In this document: piece after piece, positions 40,979 to 48,420 of the stretch
Layout: every line of letters begins with the position of its first letter
How positions within the stretch are numbered: position 1 is the first letter of the stretch
Assembly (NCBI RefSeq): GCF_004886325.1
Contig: NZ_QXFN01000001.1
Span: 186,001 to 250,000 of the forward strand
DNA length: 64,000 nucleotides
From: Cellulomonas telluris
GTDB lineage: Bacteria; Actinomycetota; Actinomycetes; Actinomycetales; Cellulomonadaceae
Reading direction: 5' to 3'
The notes under the pieces: model-generated
Told to the model about the DNA's origin: nothing
The model's database searches: none
The model's input: only the letters and a program-made list of their open reading frames with translations
Position numbers and translations under genes: made by a program

Positions 40979-41863
40979 TCACGTCCGCGCGGGCCCGGCC
41001 GCGCCAGCGGGCGGGAGGTGTGTCACGTGCGCCCGGCGCCCGCGGGGACGTGTGCCGGCCACGAGGACGACGGCCGCTGCGGCGGCGGCCGACGCGGCCG
41101 TGAGGGTGCGCGGGTCGGTCCTGCCGGCCTCGTCGCCCGGACCGTCGCCCGGACCGCCGACCGGCGGGGCGGGCGGGACCGGGGGTGCGGCGACGTCCTG
41201 CGCGGCTCCGTCCGCCGGGGCGTGGTGCTCGTGCGCGCCGCCGGCGTCGTGCCCGCCGTGCGTGCCGCCGACGTCGTGGTGCTCGTGCGTGCCTGCGGCG
41301 TCCCGGCCGTCGTGGTGCTCGTGCGTGCCCGCGGCGTCGTGGGCGTCGTGGGAACCGTGGTGCTCGTGCGTGCCCGCGGCGTCCTGGCCGTCGTGGTGCT
41401 CGTGCACCCCTGCGCCGCCGTGGCCCGCGTGCGGGTCGTCCGCCGCGGCGTCGCGCGCGCGCGACCCCGGGTCCGGCTGGTGGTGGGCGTGCGCGTCGAC
41501 GGGGGCGGCGGTCGTCGCGGCCGCCGCGTCCGTCGCCCCCGACGCCGGGGCGGCGAGCAGGACGAGGACGGGCTGGAGCGCGACGACGGCGAGCGCGGAC
41601 GCGGCCGCGGCCACCGGGCGCGTGACGCGGCCGGCCGCTCCGGGACGTCCCGCGAGGACGCGTGCACCGGCGACGCCGGTGGCGACGACGAGGGCCACCA
41701 CCGCGACCACGACGTTCGTGCCCGGCAGCGTCCCCCCCGCGGCGGTGTGCGCCGCGCCGGCAGCGACCAGCGCGACGAGCGCCGGCCCGCCGCCGCGCAG
41801 CAGCAGCCGGCCCGCGGACGGGCGTGCGGGGGCGCGGGTGTGCGCCTCGTCCTCGTGGAGCAC
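40979..41863 (-). CDS. His-rich membrane protein of the copper operon
   Basis: A 294-residue protein. Two or three N-terminal membrane helices (NVVVAVVALVVATGVAGARV; ASALAVVALQPVLVLLAA) are followed by an extracytoplasmic segment with five HEHH clusters in imperfect repeats (AAGTHEHHDGRDAAGTHEHH) and other HxH pairs, a Pro-rich part, and a last hydrophobic helix. The clusters can bind Cu or Zn. I know no named family. The best start is GTG41863 (VLHEDEAHTRAPARPSAGRL); it lacks a ribosome site. Position ahead of copC suggests a copper buffer or sensor-like scavenger. Confidence 0.68.
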   Translation of the reverse strand: MLHEDEAHTRAPARPSAGRLLLRGGGPALVALVAAGAAHTAAGGTLPGTNVVVAVVALVVATGVAGARVLAGRPGAAGRVTRPVAAAASALAVVALQPVLVLLAAPASGATDAAAATTAAPVDAHAHHQPDPGSRARDAAADDPHAGHGGAGVHEHHDGQDAAGTHEHHGSHDAHDAAGTHEHHDGRDAAGTHEHHDVGGTHGGHDAGGAHEHHAPADGAAQDVAAPPVPPAPPVGGPGDGPGDEAGRTDPRTLTAASAAAAAAVVLVAGTRPRGRRAHVTHLPPAGAAGPART

Positions 41864-42024
41864 GGCACGACGGTCGCCCGGCGGTGCGCGGGGCGTCCAC
41901 GTCGCGAATCGATTAGGAGACGCACGTGCGGCGCCTCCTTCCCGTGGCGTCCGGCACGGGTGACGATGTGCGGGCACGCCCCGCCGCAGCACCCGATGCG
42001 GCCCGCCGACCGCCAGGAGGACCC

Positions 42025-42537
42025 GTGCCGACCCCCACCTCCCCCGTCGTCCCCCACGACGCGCGCCCGGCCGGAGCGGCACACGGGCCGGGCTGCACCG
42101 ACTGCCCGTCCCGCCGCGACGTGCTCACCCGGGTGGGCGCGGCCGCGCTCGGCACCGCCGCGGTCGGCGTGCTCGCCGCGTGCAGCGGCTCGGGTGGCGG
42201 CGGGGGCGGGGGCGGCGGTGCGGCGACCCCGGGCCCGGACGGGGTCCTCGCGTCCGTGGACGACGTCCCCGTCGGCGGGGCGCTGTCCGCCACCGGGCCG
42301 GACGGCAACCCGGTGCTGCTCACCCAGCCGACGGAGGGCACGATCGTCGGCCTCTCGGCCGTGTGCACGCACCAGGGCTGCACGGTCGTCCCCGCGGACG
42401 ACGCGCTGTCCTGCCCGTGCCACGGCTCGCTCTTCACGCTCGACGGCGAGCCGGTCTCCGGGCCGGCGACGGAGCCGCTGCCGACGTTCGCGGTGACGGT
42501 CGGCGACGACGGCGGCATCGTCGCCGCGGGGGCCTGA
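42025..42537 (+). CDS. Rieske 2Fe-2S lipoprotein, Tat-exported
   Basis: A 170-residue protein. The N-terminal CPSRRDVLTRVGAAALG is a Tat motif followed by the lipobox LAAC, so it is probably a Tat-exported lipoprotein. The Rieske cluster motifs are CTHQGC and CPCHGSLFTLDG. The fold equals the small arsenite-oxidase-like or QcrA-related Rieske proteins. GTG42025 follows AGGAGG. It diverges from the His-rich copper gene and is followed by a small membrane protein gene by one base. A role in electron transfer at the outer membrane face is inferred. Confidence 0.9.
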   Translation: MPTPTSPVVPHDARPAGAAHGPGCTDCPSRRDVLTRVGAAALGTAAVGVLAACSGSGGGGGGGGGAATPGPDGVLASVDDVPVGGALSATGPDGNPVLLTQPTEGTIVGLSAVCTHQGCTVVPADDALSCPCHGSLFTLDGEPVSGPATEPLPTFAVTVGDDGGIVAAGA

Positions 42538-42577
42538 CGTGACGGGGCCTGACGTGACGGAGCCTGACGTGACGGGG
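42533..42577 (+). repeat. three 15-bp tandem repeats spanning a stop/start junction
   Basis: CCTGACGTGACGGGG is present three times (one G-to-A change in copy 2). Copy 1 holds the Rieske stop codon; each copy offers an in-frame GTG (42539, 42554, 42569) for the next gene. Confidence 0.95.
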
Positions 42578-42976
42578 ACAGGTGCGGCCACGACGGACCG
42601 CGGCGCCGGCCGCCGCGTCGCCCGGGCACCGCGCGCGCTGGCCGCCGTCGCCGTGGTCGTGTCCGGGGTCGTCCACCTGTACCTGTGGCAGCAGGGGTAC
42701 TTCCAGGGCATGTGGCTGCGGCCGCTGTTCCTGGCGCAGGGCGTCGGCGGCGTGGTGCTCGGCGTGCTGCTGCTCGTGTGGCGCGGCGCCCTGCCGCTGG
42801 TGGGCGCCGTCCTCTACGGAGCGGCGACCCTCGGCGGGTTCGTCGTCGCGACGACCCCCGCGGGCCTGCTCGGCGTGCGGGCGCGCTGGGAGGGCTGGCC
42901 CGAGTGGGTCTCCGCGGTCACCGAGGTGGTCGCGGTCGTCGTCGGCCTCTGGGCCCTGCGCCGCGAGCGCCGCTGA
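42539..42976 (+). CDS. small membrane protein downstream of Rieske gene
   Basis: A protein of up to 145 residues with four membrane helices (ALAAVAVVVSGVVHLYLWQQ; LFLAQGVGGVVLGVLLLVWR; LPLVGAVLYGAATLGGFVVA; VSAVTEVVAVVVGLWALRRE). Its pattern recalls DoxX-like or DUF4383-type proteins, but I do not assign a family. It begins one base after the Rieske stop inside a 15-bp tandem repeat that offers three in-frame GTG starts, so the true N-terminus could be up to 10 residues shorter. It is probably co-translated with the Rieske protein. Confidence 0.75.
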   Translation: MTGPDVTEPDVTGTGAATTDRGAGRRVARAPRALAAVAVVVSGVVHLYLWQQGYFQGMWLRPLFLAQGVGGVVLGVLLLVWRGALPLVGAVLYGAATLGGFVVATTPAGLLGVRARWEGWPEWVSAVTEVVAVVVGLWALRRERR

Positions 42977-42989
42977 CGCACCCGTCCGG

Positions 42990-44507
42990 TCAGCTCCAGA
43001 CCAGCGCCTGGGCCGGGTCCGCCAGGACCGCCGCGACGTCCGCGAGGACGCGCGAGCCGAGCTCCCCGTCGACGAGCCGGTGGTCGAAGCTCAGCGCGAG
43101 CTGCGTGACGTGCCGCGGCTTGACCTTGCCCTTGTGCACCCACGGCTGCTGCCGGATCGCGCCGAACGCGAGTATCGCCGCCTCGCCCGGGTTGAGGATC
43201 GGGGTGCCGGTGTCGATGCCGAACACGCCGACGTTCGTGATGGTGATCGTCCCGTCGGACATGTCGGCGGGCGTCGTGCGACCGGCCCGGGCGGTCGACG
43301 TCAGCTCGCCGAGCGCGCGCGCCAGGCCCAGCAGGTCGAGCCGGTGCGCGTCCTTGACGTTCGGCACCACGAGCCCGCGCGGCGTCGCGGCGGCGATGCC
43401 GAGGTTCACGTAGTGCTTGTAGACGATCTCCTGCGCGGCCTCGTCCCAGGACGCGTTGATCTCCGGGTGCCGGTCCACGGCGATCAGCAGCGCCTTCGCG
43501 GCGATCAGCAGCGGCGTGACCCGCACGTCGGCGAACTCGCGGTCGGCACGCAGGCGCTCGACGAGCTTCATGGTCCGCGTGACGTCGACCGTGTGGAACA
43601 CCGTGACGTGCGGCGCGGTGAACGCGCTGGTCACCATGGCCTCGGCGGTGCGCTTGCGCACGGAGCGGACGGGGACGCGCGTCTGGCGGCCGTCGGGCGT
43701 GACCGCGCCGCTCGCGCTCCACGGCTGGTCGTCACCGGGGTAGGTGGCGAGCGTGCGGGCCTCGGCGCGGGCGGCGCGCTCGAGGACGTCCTCGCGCGTG
43801 ACGATGCCGCCGGGGCCGGTGCCGTGCACCGAGTCGAGGTCGACGCCGAGGTCGCGCGCGAGCTTGCGCACCGGCGGCTTCGCGAGCGCGTGCCGACGCC
43901 CGTCCCCGTCGCCCGTGGACGCGGGTGCCGGCGCGGCGGCGGGTGCCGGCGCGGGTGCGGCGACGGGTGCGGCGGCGGAGGCCGGAGCGGCCGGAGCCGT
44001 CGCACGGGCACGCCGACGGGAGCCCGCGTCGGCGACGCCGTACCCGACGAGCACGGCGCCCGAGCCCTCGTCGCCGCCGGCGCGCTCGTCCCGGGCCGCC
44101 TCGACCTCGTCGGAGCCGCCCGGCTCCTCCGACGCACGGCTGGCGTGCGGGCGGTGCGCCTGCGCCCCGTGCGGGGCCGCGCCCGCGGGGGCCGCGGCCG
44201 GCTCGGCGGCCGGCGCCTCGTCGGAGGTGCCCGCGGGCGACCCGGCGAGGGCACCGCCGGAGGGGTCGACGTCCACCTCGATGATCGGCGTCCCGACCTC
44301 GACGGTCGTCCCGGGCTCCACGAGGATCCGCGACACGACGCCCGTCCACGGCGAGGGCAGGTCGACGAGCGACTTCGCCGTCTCGATCTCGACGATCGTC
44401 TGGTTCACCTCGACGGCGTCGCCGACGGCGACGTGCCACGTGACGATCTCGGCCTCGGTGAGGCCCTCGCCCGCGTCGGGCAGGGGGAACTGCTGGTACG
44501 TCGGCAC
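42990..44507 (-). CDS. bkdC: 2-oxoacid dehydrogenase E2 (dihydrolipoamide acyltransferase)
   Basis: A 505-residue core protein. Lipoyl domain at 1-80 with the lipoylated lysine in EIETAKSLVDLPSPW; a 120-residue Ala/Pro-rich linker with acidic stretch; peripheral subunit-binding domain (LAKPPVRKLARDLGVDLDSV); and the catalytic domain ending with SFDHRLVDGELGSRVLADVA, where the His and Asp of DHRxxDG are catalytic. It moves the acyl group to CoA. GTG44507 has CAGGAG upstream. It is the last gene of E1alpha-E1beta-E2. A branched-chain rather than pyruvate substrate is suggested by the split alpha/beta E1, since actinobacterial PDH uses a single-chain E1. Confidence 0.93.
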   Translation of the reverse strand: MPTYQQFPLPDAGEGLTEAEIVTWHVAVGDAVEVNQTIVEIETAKSLVDLPSPWTGVVSRILVEPGTTVEVGTPIIEVDVDPSGGALAGSPAGTSDEAPAAEPAAAPAGAAPHGAQAHRPHASRASEEPGGSDEVEAARDERAGGDEGSGAVLVGYGVADAGSRRRARATAPAAPASAAAPVAAPAPAPAAAPAPASTGDGDGRRHALAKPPVRKLARDLGVDLDSVHGTGPGGIVTREDVLERAARAEARTLATYPGDDQPWSASGAVTPDGRQTRVPVRSVRKRTAEAMVTSAFTAPHVTVFHTVDVTRTMKLVERLRADREFADVRVTPLLIAAKALLIAVDRHPEINASWDEAAQEIVYKHYVNLGIAAATPRGLVVPNVKDAHRLDLLGLARALGELTSTARAGRTTPADMSDGTITITNVGVFGIDTGTPILNPGEAAILAFGAIRQQPWVHKGKVKPRHVTQLALSFDHRLVDGELGSRVLADVAAVLADPAQALVWS

Positions 44508-44548
44508 CGGTGCTCCTGTGCGTGTGGTGGCCTGTGCGTGCGTGGAGG

Positions 44549-45640
44549 TCAGAACGCGAGCGCGCGGTCGACGGCGTCGAGCAGCCGGTCCAGGCCCGGC
44601 AGGTAGTCGTGCTCGAGCTTCGCCACCGGGTAGGGGGCGTGGAACCCTCCCACCCGCAGCACGGGTGCCTCGAGGTGGAAGAAGCAGGCCTCGGTGATGC
44701 GGGCCGCGACCTCCGCACCCGTGCCGTAGAGCGTCGGCGCCTCGTGGACGACCACGCAGCGGCCGGTGCGGCGCACCGACGCGGCGACGGTGTCGGTGTC
44801 GAGCGGGGACAGCGTCCGCAGGTCGATCACCTCGAGGCTGCGCCCCTCGGCCGCTGCGGCGTCGGCGGCCTTGAGCGCCGTGGCGACCGTCGGGCCGTAG
44901 GCGACGACCGTGAGGTCGCTCCCCGGGCGCACGACGCGCGCGTGGTCGAGGTCGGCACCGGCGGCGGCGCCGTGCGGCGCGGGCAGGGGCGCGTCGAGGT
45001 CGACGTCGCCCTTCTCCCAGTACCGGCCCTTCGGCTCGAGGAAGATGACGGGGTCCGGCGAGGCGACGGCCTGCTGGATCATCGTGAACGCCTCGGCGGG
45101 GGTCGACGGCGAGACGACGCGCAGCCCGGCGGTGTGCGCGAACAGCACCTCGGGCGACTCGCTGTGGTGCTCGACCGCGCCGATGCCGCCGCCGAACGGG
45201 ATGCGGATGACGACCGGCAGCCGCAGGCGGCCCTGCGAGCGGTAGTGCATCTTGGCCAGCTGCGTCGTGATCTGGTCGAACGCGGGGAACACGAACCCGT
45301 CGAACTGGATCTCGCACACGGGCCGGTAGCCGCGCAGCGCGAGGCCGATCGCCGTGCCGACGATGCCCGACTCCGCGAGGGGCGTGTCCACGACGCGGTC
45401 CCCGCCGAACTCGGCGTGCAGGCCGTCGGTGACCCGGAAGACGCCGCCGAGCGGGCCGATGTCCTCGCCCATGAGCAGGACCTTCGGGTCGTTCGTCAGG
45501 GCGCGGCGCAGGCCGAGGTTGATCGCCTTCGCGAGCGGCAGGCGCTGCGTGCCGGTGGGGAACGGGGCCACCGCGGGGGCGGCGGGGCTGCTCGTGGTGG
45601 TGCTGCCGGCCGTGCCGGTGCGCTCGCTCGTGACCGTCAT
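44549..45640 (-). CDS. bkdB: 2-oxoacid dehydrogenase E1 beta subunit
   Basis: A 363-residue subunit with typical transketolase pyrimidine-domain features: INLGLRRALTNDPKVLLMGE, DIGPLGGVFRVTDGLHAEFG, FPAFDQITTQLAKMHYRSQG and a C-terminal domain with SLEVIDLRTLSPLDTDTVAA. It forms the alpha2beta2 thiamine diphosphate enzyme that decarboxylates branched-chain 2-oxoacids. Its ATG overlaps the E1alpha stop (ATGA, 45637-45640), which couples subunit synthesis. A 41-bp gap separates it from E2. Confidence 0.94.
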   Translation of the reverse strand: MTVTSERTGTAGSTTTSSPAAPAVAPFPTGTQRLPLAKAINLGLRRALTNDPKVLLMGEDIGPLGGVFRVTDGLHAEFGGDRVVDTPLAESGIVGTAIGLALRGYRPVCEIQFDGFVFPAFDQITTQLAKMHYRSQGRLRLPVVIRIPFGGGIGAVEHHSESPEVLFAHTAGLRVVSPSTPAEAFTMIQQAVASPDPVIFLEPKGRYWEKGDVDLDAPLPAPHGAAAGADLDHARVVRPGSDLTVVAYGPTVATALKAADAAAAEGRSLEVIDLRTLSPLDTDTVAASVRRTGRCVVVHEAPTLYGTGAEVAARITEACFFHLEAPVLRVGGFHAPYPVAKLEHDYLPGLDRLLDAVDRALAF

Positions 45641-46782
45641 CGGTGACCCCCCGCCTCGGCGCCGTCGTGCTGGACGTAGGACTGCTCGTACTCGCCGAAC
45701 CACGCGCGCTCGGCGTCGACCACGGAGTGCGACGTCGCGTACACGTGCTCGAACATGCTCTGGCTGCTCGGACGACCCATGCTGCGCACGGTCGTGCGGA
45801 TGTGCTCGCCGAACGCGTCGGCCTCGCCGGCCAGCTCGGCCTGGAAGACCTCGGGCAGCTCGCCGGTCGCCTCGAGGTACCGGCGCAGGCGGTCGATCGG
45901 GTCGCGCCGGCGCCAGTGCTCCTCCTGCTCGCGGGAGCGGTAGCGGGTGGGGTCGTCCGACGTGGTGTGCGCGCCCATGCGGTAGGTGAACGCCTCGACG
46001 AACGTCGGCCCGCCGCCGCTGCGCGCACGCTCGAGCGCCTGGCGCGTCACGGCGTACGTGGCGACGACGTCGTTGCCGTCGACGCGCACGGAGGGGATGC
46101 CGAAGCCGGGGGCGCGGTCGGCCAGCGGGACGCGCGCCTGCTTGGTCGTCGGCTCGGAGATCGCCCACTGGTTGTTCTGGCAGAACAGGACCACCGGGGC
46201 CTGGTTCACCGCCGCGAACACGAGCGACTCGCTGACGTCGCCCTGCGCGGTGGCGCCGTCGCCGAAGTACGTGACGACCGCGGTGTCCCGGGACGGGTCG
46301 CCGGTGCCGACGAGACCGTCGCGCTGCACGCCCATCGCGTACCCGGTCGCGTGCAGCGTGTGCGAGCCGATGACCAGCGTGAACAGGTGGAAGTTGTGGT
46401 CGGCCGGGTCCCAGCCGCCGTGGTCGACCCCGCGGAACAGGCGCAGCAGGTCGGTCATCTCCAGACCGCGCACCTGGGCGACGCCGTGCTCGCGGTAGCT
46501 CGGGAAGACGTGGTCCTGCGGGGCGAGGGCGTGGCCGGAGCCGATCTGCGCGGCCTCCTGGCCCAGGCACTGGGCGTAGAGCGCGAGCTCGCCCTGCCGC
46601 TGCAGCGACGTCGCCTCGGTGTCGAAGCGGCGCGTCAGCACCATGTCGCGGTACATCGCACGCAGCCGCTCCGGCGTGAGGTCGGCCGCCCACACCTCGA
46701 GCTCGGGGTGCGTGACGCGCTCACCGGTCGGCGTGAGCAGCTGGACGAGACCGTCGTCGGTCAGGGGTCCGGTCGGGCTCAC
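45637..46782 (-). CDS. bkdA: 2-oxoacid dehydrogenase E1 alpha subunit
   Basis: A 381-residue subunit. The thiamine diphosphate motif is GDGATAQGDVSESLVFAAVN with following VVLFCQNNQWAIS (GDG-x-NN type). The phosphorylation-loop region reads RMGAHTTSDDPTRYR, a sequence shared by branched-chain E1alpha proteins. RFDTEATSLQRQGELALYAQ near the N-terminus is also typical. GTG46782 has GAGGAGGG upstream. It is the first gene of the operon and lies behind a 35-bp double dyad that is a strong operator candidate. The complex feeds valine, leucine and isoleucine carbon to acyl-CoAs, including fatty-acid primers. Confidence 0.94.
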   Translation of the reverse strand: MSPTGPLTDDGLVQLLTPTGERVTHPELEVWAADLTPERLRAMYRDMVLTRRFDTEATSLQRQGELALYAQCLGQEAAQIGSGHALAPQDHVFPSYREHGVAQVRGLEMTDLLRLFRGVDHGGWDPADHNFHLFTLVIGSHTLHATGYAMGVQRDGLVGTGDPSRDTAVVTYFGDGATAQGDVSESLVFAAVNQAPVVLFCQNNQWAISEPTTKQARVPLADRAPGFGIPSVRVDGNDVVATYAVTRQALERARSGGGPTFVEAFTYRMGAHTTSDDPTRYRSREQEEHWRRRDPIDRLRRYLEATGELPEVFQAELAGEADAFGEHIRTTVRSMGRPSSQSMFEHVYATSHSVVDAERAWFGEYEQSYVQHDGAEAGGHR

Positions 46783-46809
46783 AGGCCCTCCTCAGCCTCG
46801 GGAACAGCG

Positions 46810-46844
46810 AACCTACGTCAGCGTAGGCTACGGCTCCGTAGGTT
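46810..46844. promoter_or_regulatory. double dyad operator upstream of the bkd operon
   Basis: Two palindromes, CCTACG-tcag-CGTAGG and CTACGG-ct-CCGTAG, are adjacent, and the whole 35-bp region begins AACCTACG and ends CGTAGGTT. The arrangement suits two repressor dimers. It lies 28 bp before the E1alpha start codon. Confidence 0.7.
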
Positions 46845-46936
46845 GAGAGGCGGAGGGCCCGACAAGGCTCGTCGGCACCGTTTGTCGGATCCCCACACCT
46901 GCGCCGGCGACCACCGGCGCCCCGACCGTGCGGGCA

Positions 46937-48004
46937 TCAGCGCGGGACGTGTTCGGCGGCGACCTCGAGGAAGAGGTCCGTCGCCTCCTTCTCCCCCACG
47001 CTCACGCGCGCGCCGTCGCCGGCGAACGGACGGACGACGACCCCGGCCCGCGTGCAGCGCTCCGCGAACGCCGTCGTCCTGTCCCCGAGCGGCAGCCAGA
47101 CGAAGTTGGCCTGCGAGTCCGGCACCTGCCAGCCCTGGCCGCGCAGCGCGTCGAGCATCCGGGTGCGCTCGGCGACCAGCGCGTCGACGCGGGCGAGCAG
47201 CTCACCCTCGGCCCGCAGCGACGCGAGGGCGGCGAGCTGCGCGACGTGCGACACCCCGAACGGCGTGGACGCCGCCCGGATGCCCGCCGCCAGCCGGGGC
47301 CGGGCGACCGCGTAGCCCACCCGCAGGCCCGCGAGCCCGTACGCCTTGGAGAACGTGCGCAGGACGACGACGTTCGGGTGCTCGGCGAACAGCGCGAGCG
47401 CGTCCGGCGCCTGCGGGTCGCGGACGAACTCCACGTACGCCTCGTCGAGGACGACGAGCACGTCGTTGGGCACACGCGCGAGGAAGTCGCGCAGCTCCCC
47501 GTCGCGCACGGCCGGACCGGTCGGGTTGTTCGGCGTGCACACGAGGACGACCTTCGTGCGCTTGGTGACCGCATCGGCCATGGCGGGCAGGTCGAGGCGG
47601 CCCTCGGCGGTCACCGGGACGCGCACGCCGCGCGCGTGGGCGAGGTCCACGGCGATCGGGTACGCCTCGAACGAGCGCCACGGCAGCACGACCTCGTCGC
47701 CCGCCTCGCACACCGCGGTCAGCACGTGCCCGAGCACGGCCACCGACCCGCACCCCGCCACGACGGACCCGTGCGCGACGCCGAGCCGCTCGGCGATCGT
47801 CGCCGTCAGCTCCGTCGCGAACATGTCCGGGTACCGGTTCACGTCCGCCGCGGCGTCGACGATCGCCGCCACCACCGACGGCAGCGGCGGGTACGGATTC
47901 TCGTTCGACGACAGCTTGTAGGCGGCCGCCCCCACGGGCACACGCGCCCCCGGGACGTACGCGGGCAGGTCGGCGAGGGCCTTGCGGAGGGGGACGCGAC
48001 TCAC
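46937..48004 (-). CDS. hisC: histidinol-phosphate/aromatic aminotransferase
   Basis: A 355-residue fold-type I PLP aminotransferase. YKLSSNENPYPPLPSV at the start, CTPNNPTGPAVRDGELRDF (cofactor-binding Asn), VLDEAYVEFVRD, and the Schiff-base lysine in FSKAYGLAGLRVGYAV are HisC hallmarks; the C-terminus ends with VRPFAGDGARVSVGE. It could act on histidinol phosphate or, as in actinobacterial Pat (HisC2), on aromatic amino acids. No other his gene is near and it sits behind the 2-oxoacid dehydrogenase operon, which favours a Pat-like role. GTG start at 48004. It diverges from the holin-like gene by 41 bp. Confidence 0.88.
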   Translation of the reverse strand: MSRVPLRKALADLPAYVPGARVPVGAAAYKLSSNENPYPPLPSVVAAIVDAAADVNRYPDMFATELTATIAERLGVAHGSVVAGCGSVAVLGHVLTAVCEAGDEVVLPWRSFEAYPIAVDLAHARGVRVPVTAEGRLDLPAMADAVTKRTKVVLVCTPNNPTGPAVRDGELRDFLARVPNDVLVVLDEAYVEFVRDPQAPDALALFAEHPNVVVLRTFSKAYGLAGLRVGYAVARPRLAAGIRAASTPFGVSHVAQLAALASLRAEGELLARVDALVAERTRMLDALRGQGWQVPDSQANFVWLPLGDRTTAFAERCTRAGVVVRPFAGDGARVSVGEKEATDLFLEVAAEHVPR

Positions 48005-48045
48005 GCGCCCAGCATGCCACCGGCCCCGAGTGGCAGGATCGCCGC

Positions 48046-48420
48046 ATGGGATTCGTCGTGCGCGTCCTCATCAACGGTGTAGCGATCTGGCTGGCCACGC
48101 TCCTGCTGCCCGGCCTCGAGGTGCTCGGGGGTGACTCCACCGGCGGGCGGATCGGCGTGATCCTGCTGGTCGCGCTCCTCTTCGGCGTCGTGAACGCGGT
48201 CGTCAAGCCGATCGTCAAGCTGATCTCGCTGCCCCTGTACATCCTCACCCTCGGCCTGTTCACGCTCGTCGTGAACGCCCTGATGCTCATGCTCACGGCG
48301 TGGATCACGGAGCAGACCGACTGGGGCCTGCGGATCGACAACTTCGGCACGGCCGTCGTCGGTGCGCTGATCATCTCCGTCGTCAGCTTCGTGCTCTCGG
48401 CCGTCACCAACCGCGACTGA
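48046..48420 (+). CDS. phage holin-like small membrane protein (superfamily IV)
   Basis: A 124-residue protein with four membrane helices (RVLINGVAIWLATLLLPGLE; GVILLVALLFGVVNAVVKPI; LTLGLFTLVVNALMLMLTAW; AVVGALIISVVSFVLSAVTN). The NAVVKPIVKLISLPLYILTL centre is the mark of the Phage_holin_4_2 family. In actinobacteria these are ordinary chromosomal genes, not phage remnants, and their role is unknown. CAGGAT six bases before the ATG suggests a leaderless transcript. Its 3' end overlaps the convergent hydrolase gene by 17 bases. Confidence 0.92.
   Translation: MGFVVRVLINGVAIWLATLLLPGLEVLGGDSTGGRIGVILLVALLFGVVNAVVKPIVKLISLPLYILTLGLFTLVVNALMLMLTAWITEQTDWGLRIDNFGTAVVGALIISVVSFVLSAVTNRD

Noticed and set aside
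41926-42024. Upstream GTG41926 as the Rieske gene start (AGGAG nearby)
   Set aside because: It would add 33 residues without signal-peptide character ahead of a Tat signal that already begins properly at GTG42025 with AGGAGG.
48046-48420. Holin-like gene as a sign of prophage
   Set aside because: No phage gene, integrase or attachment repeat is near, and this holin superfamily is common as a chromosomal gene in actinobacteria.
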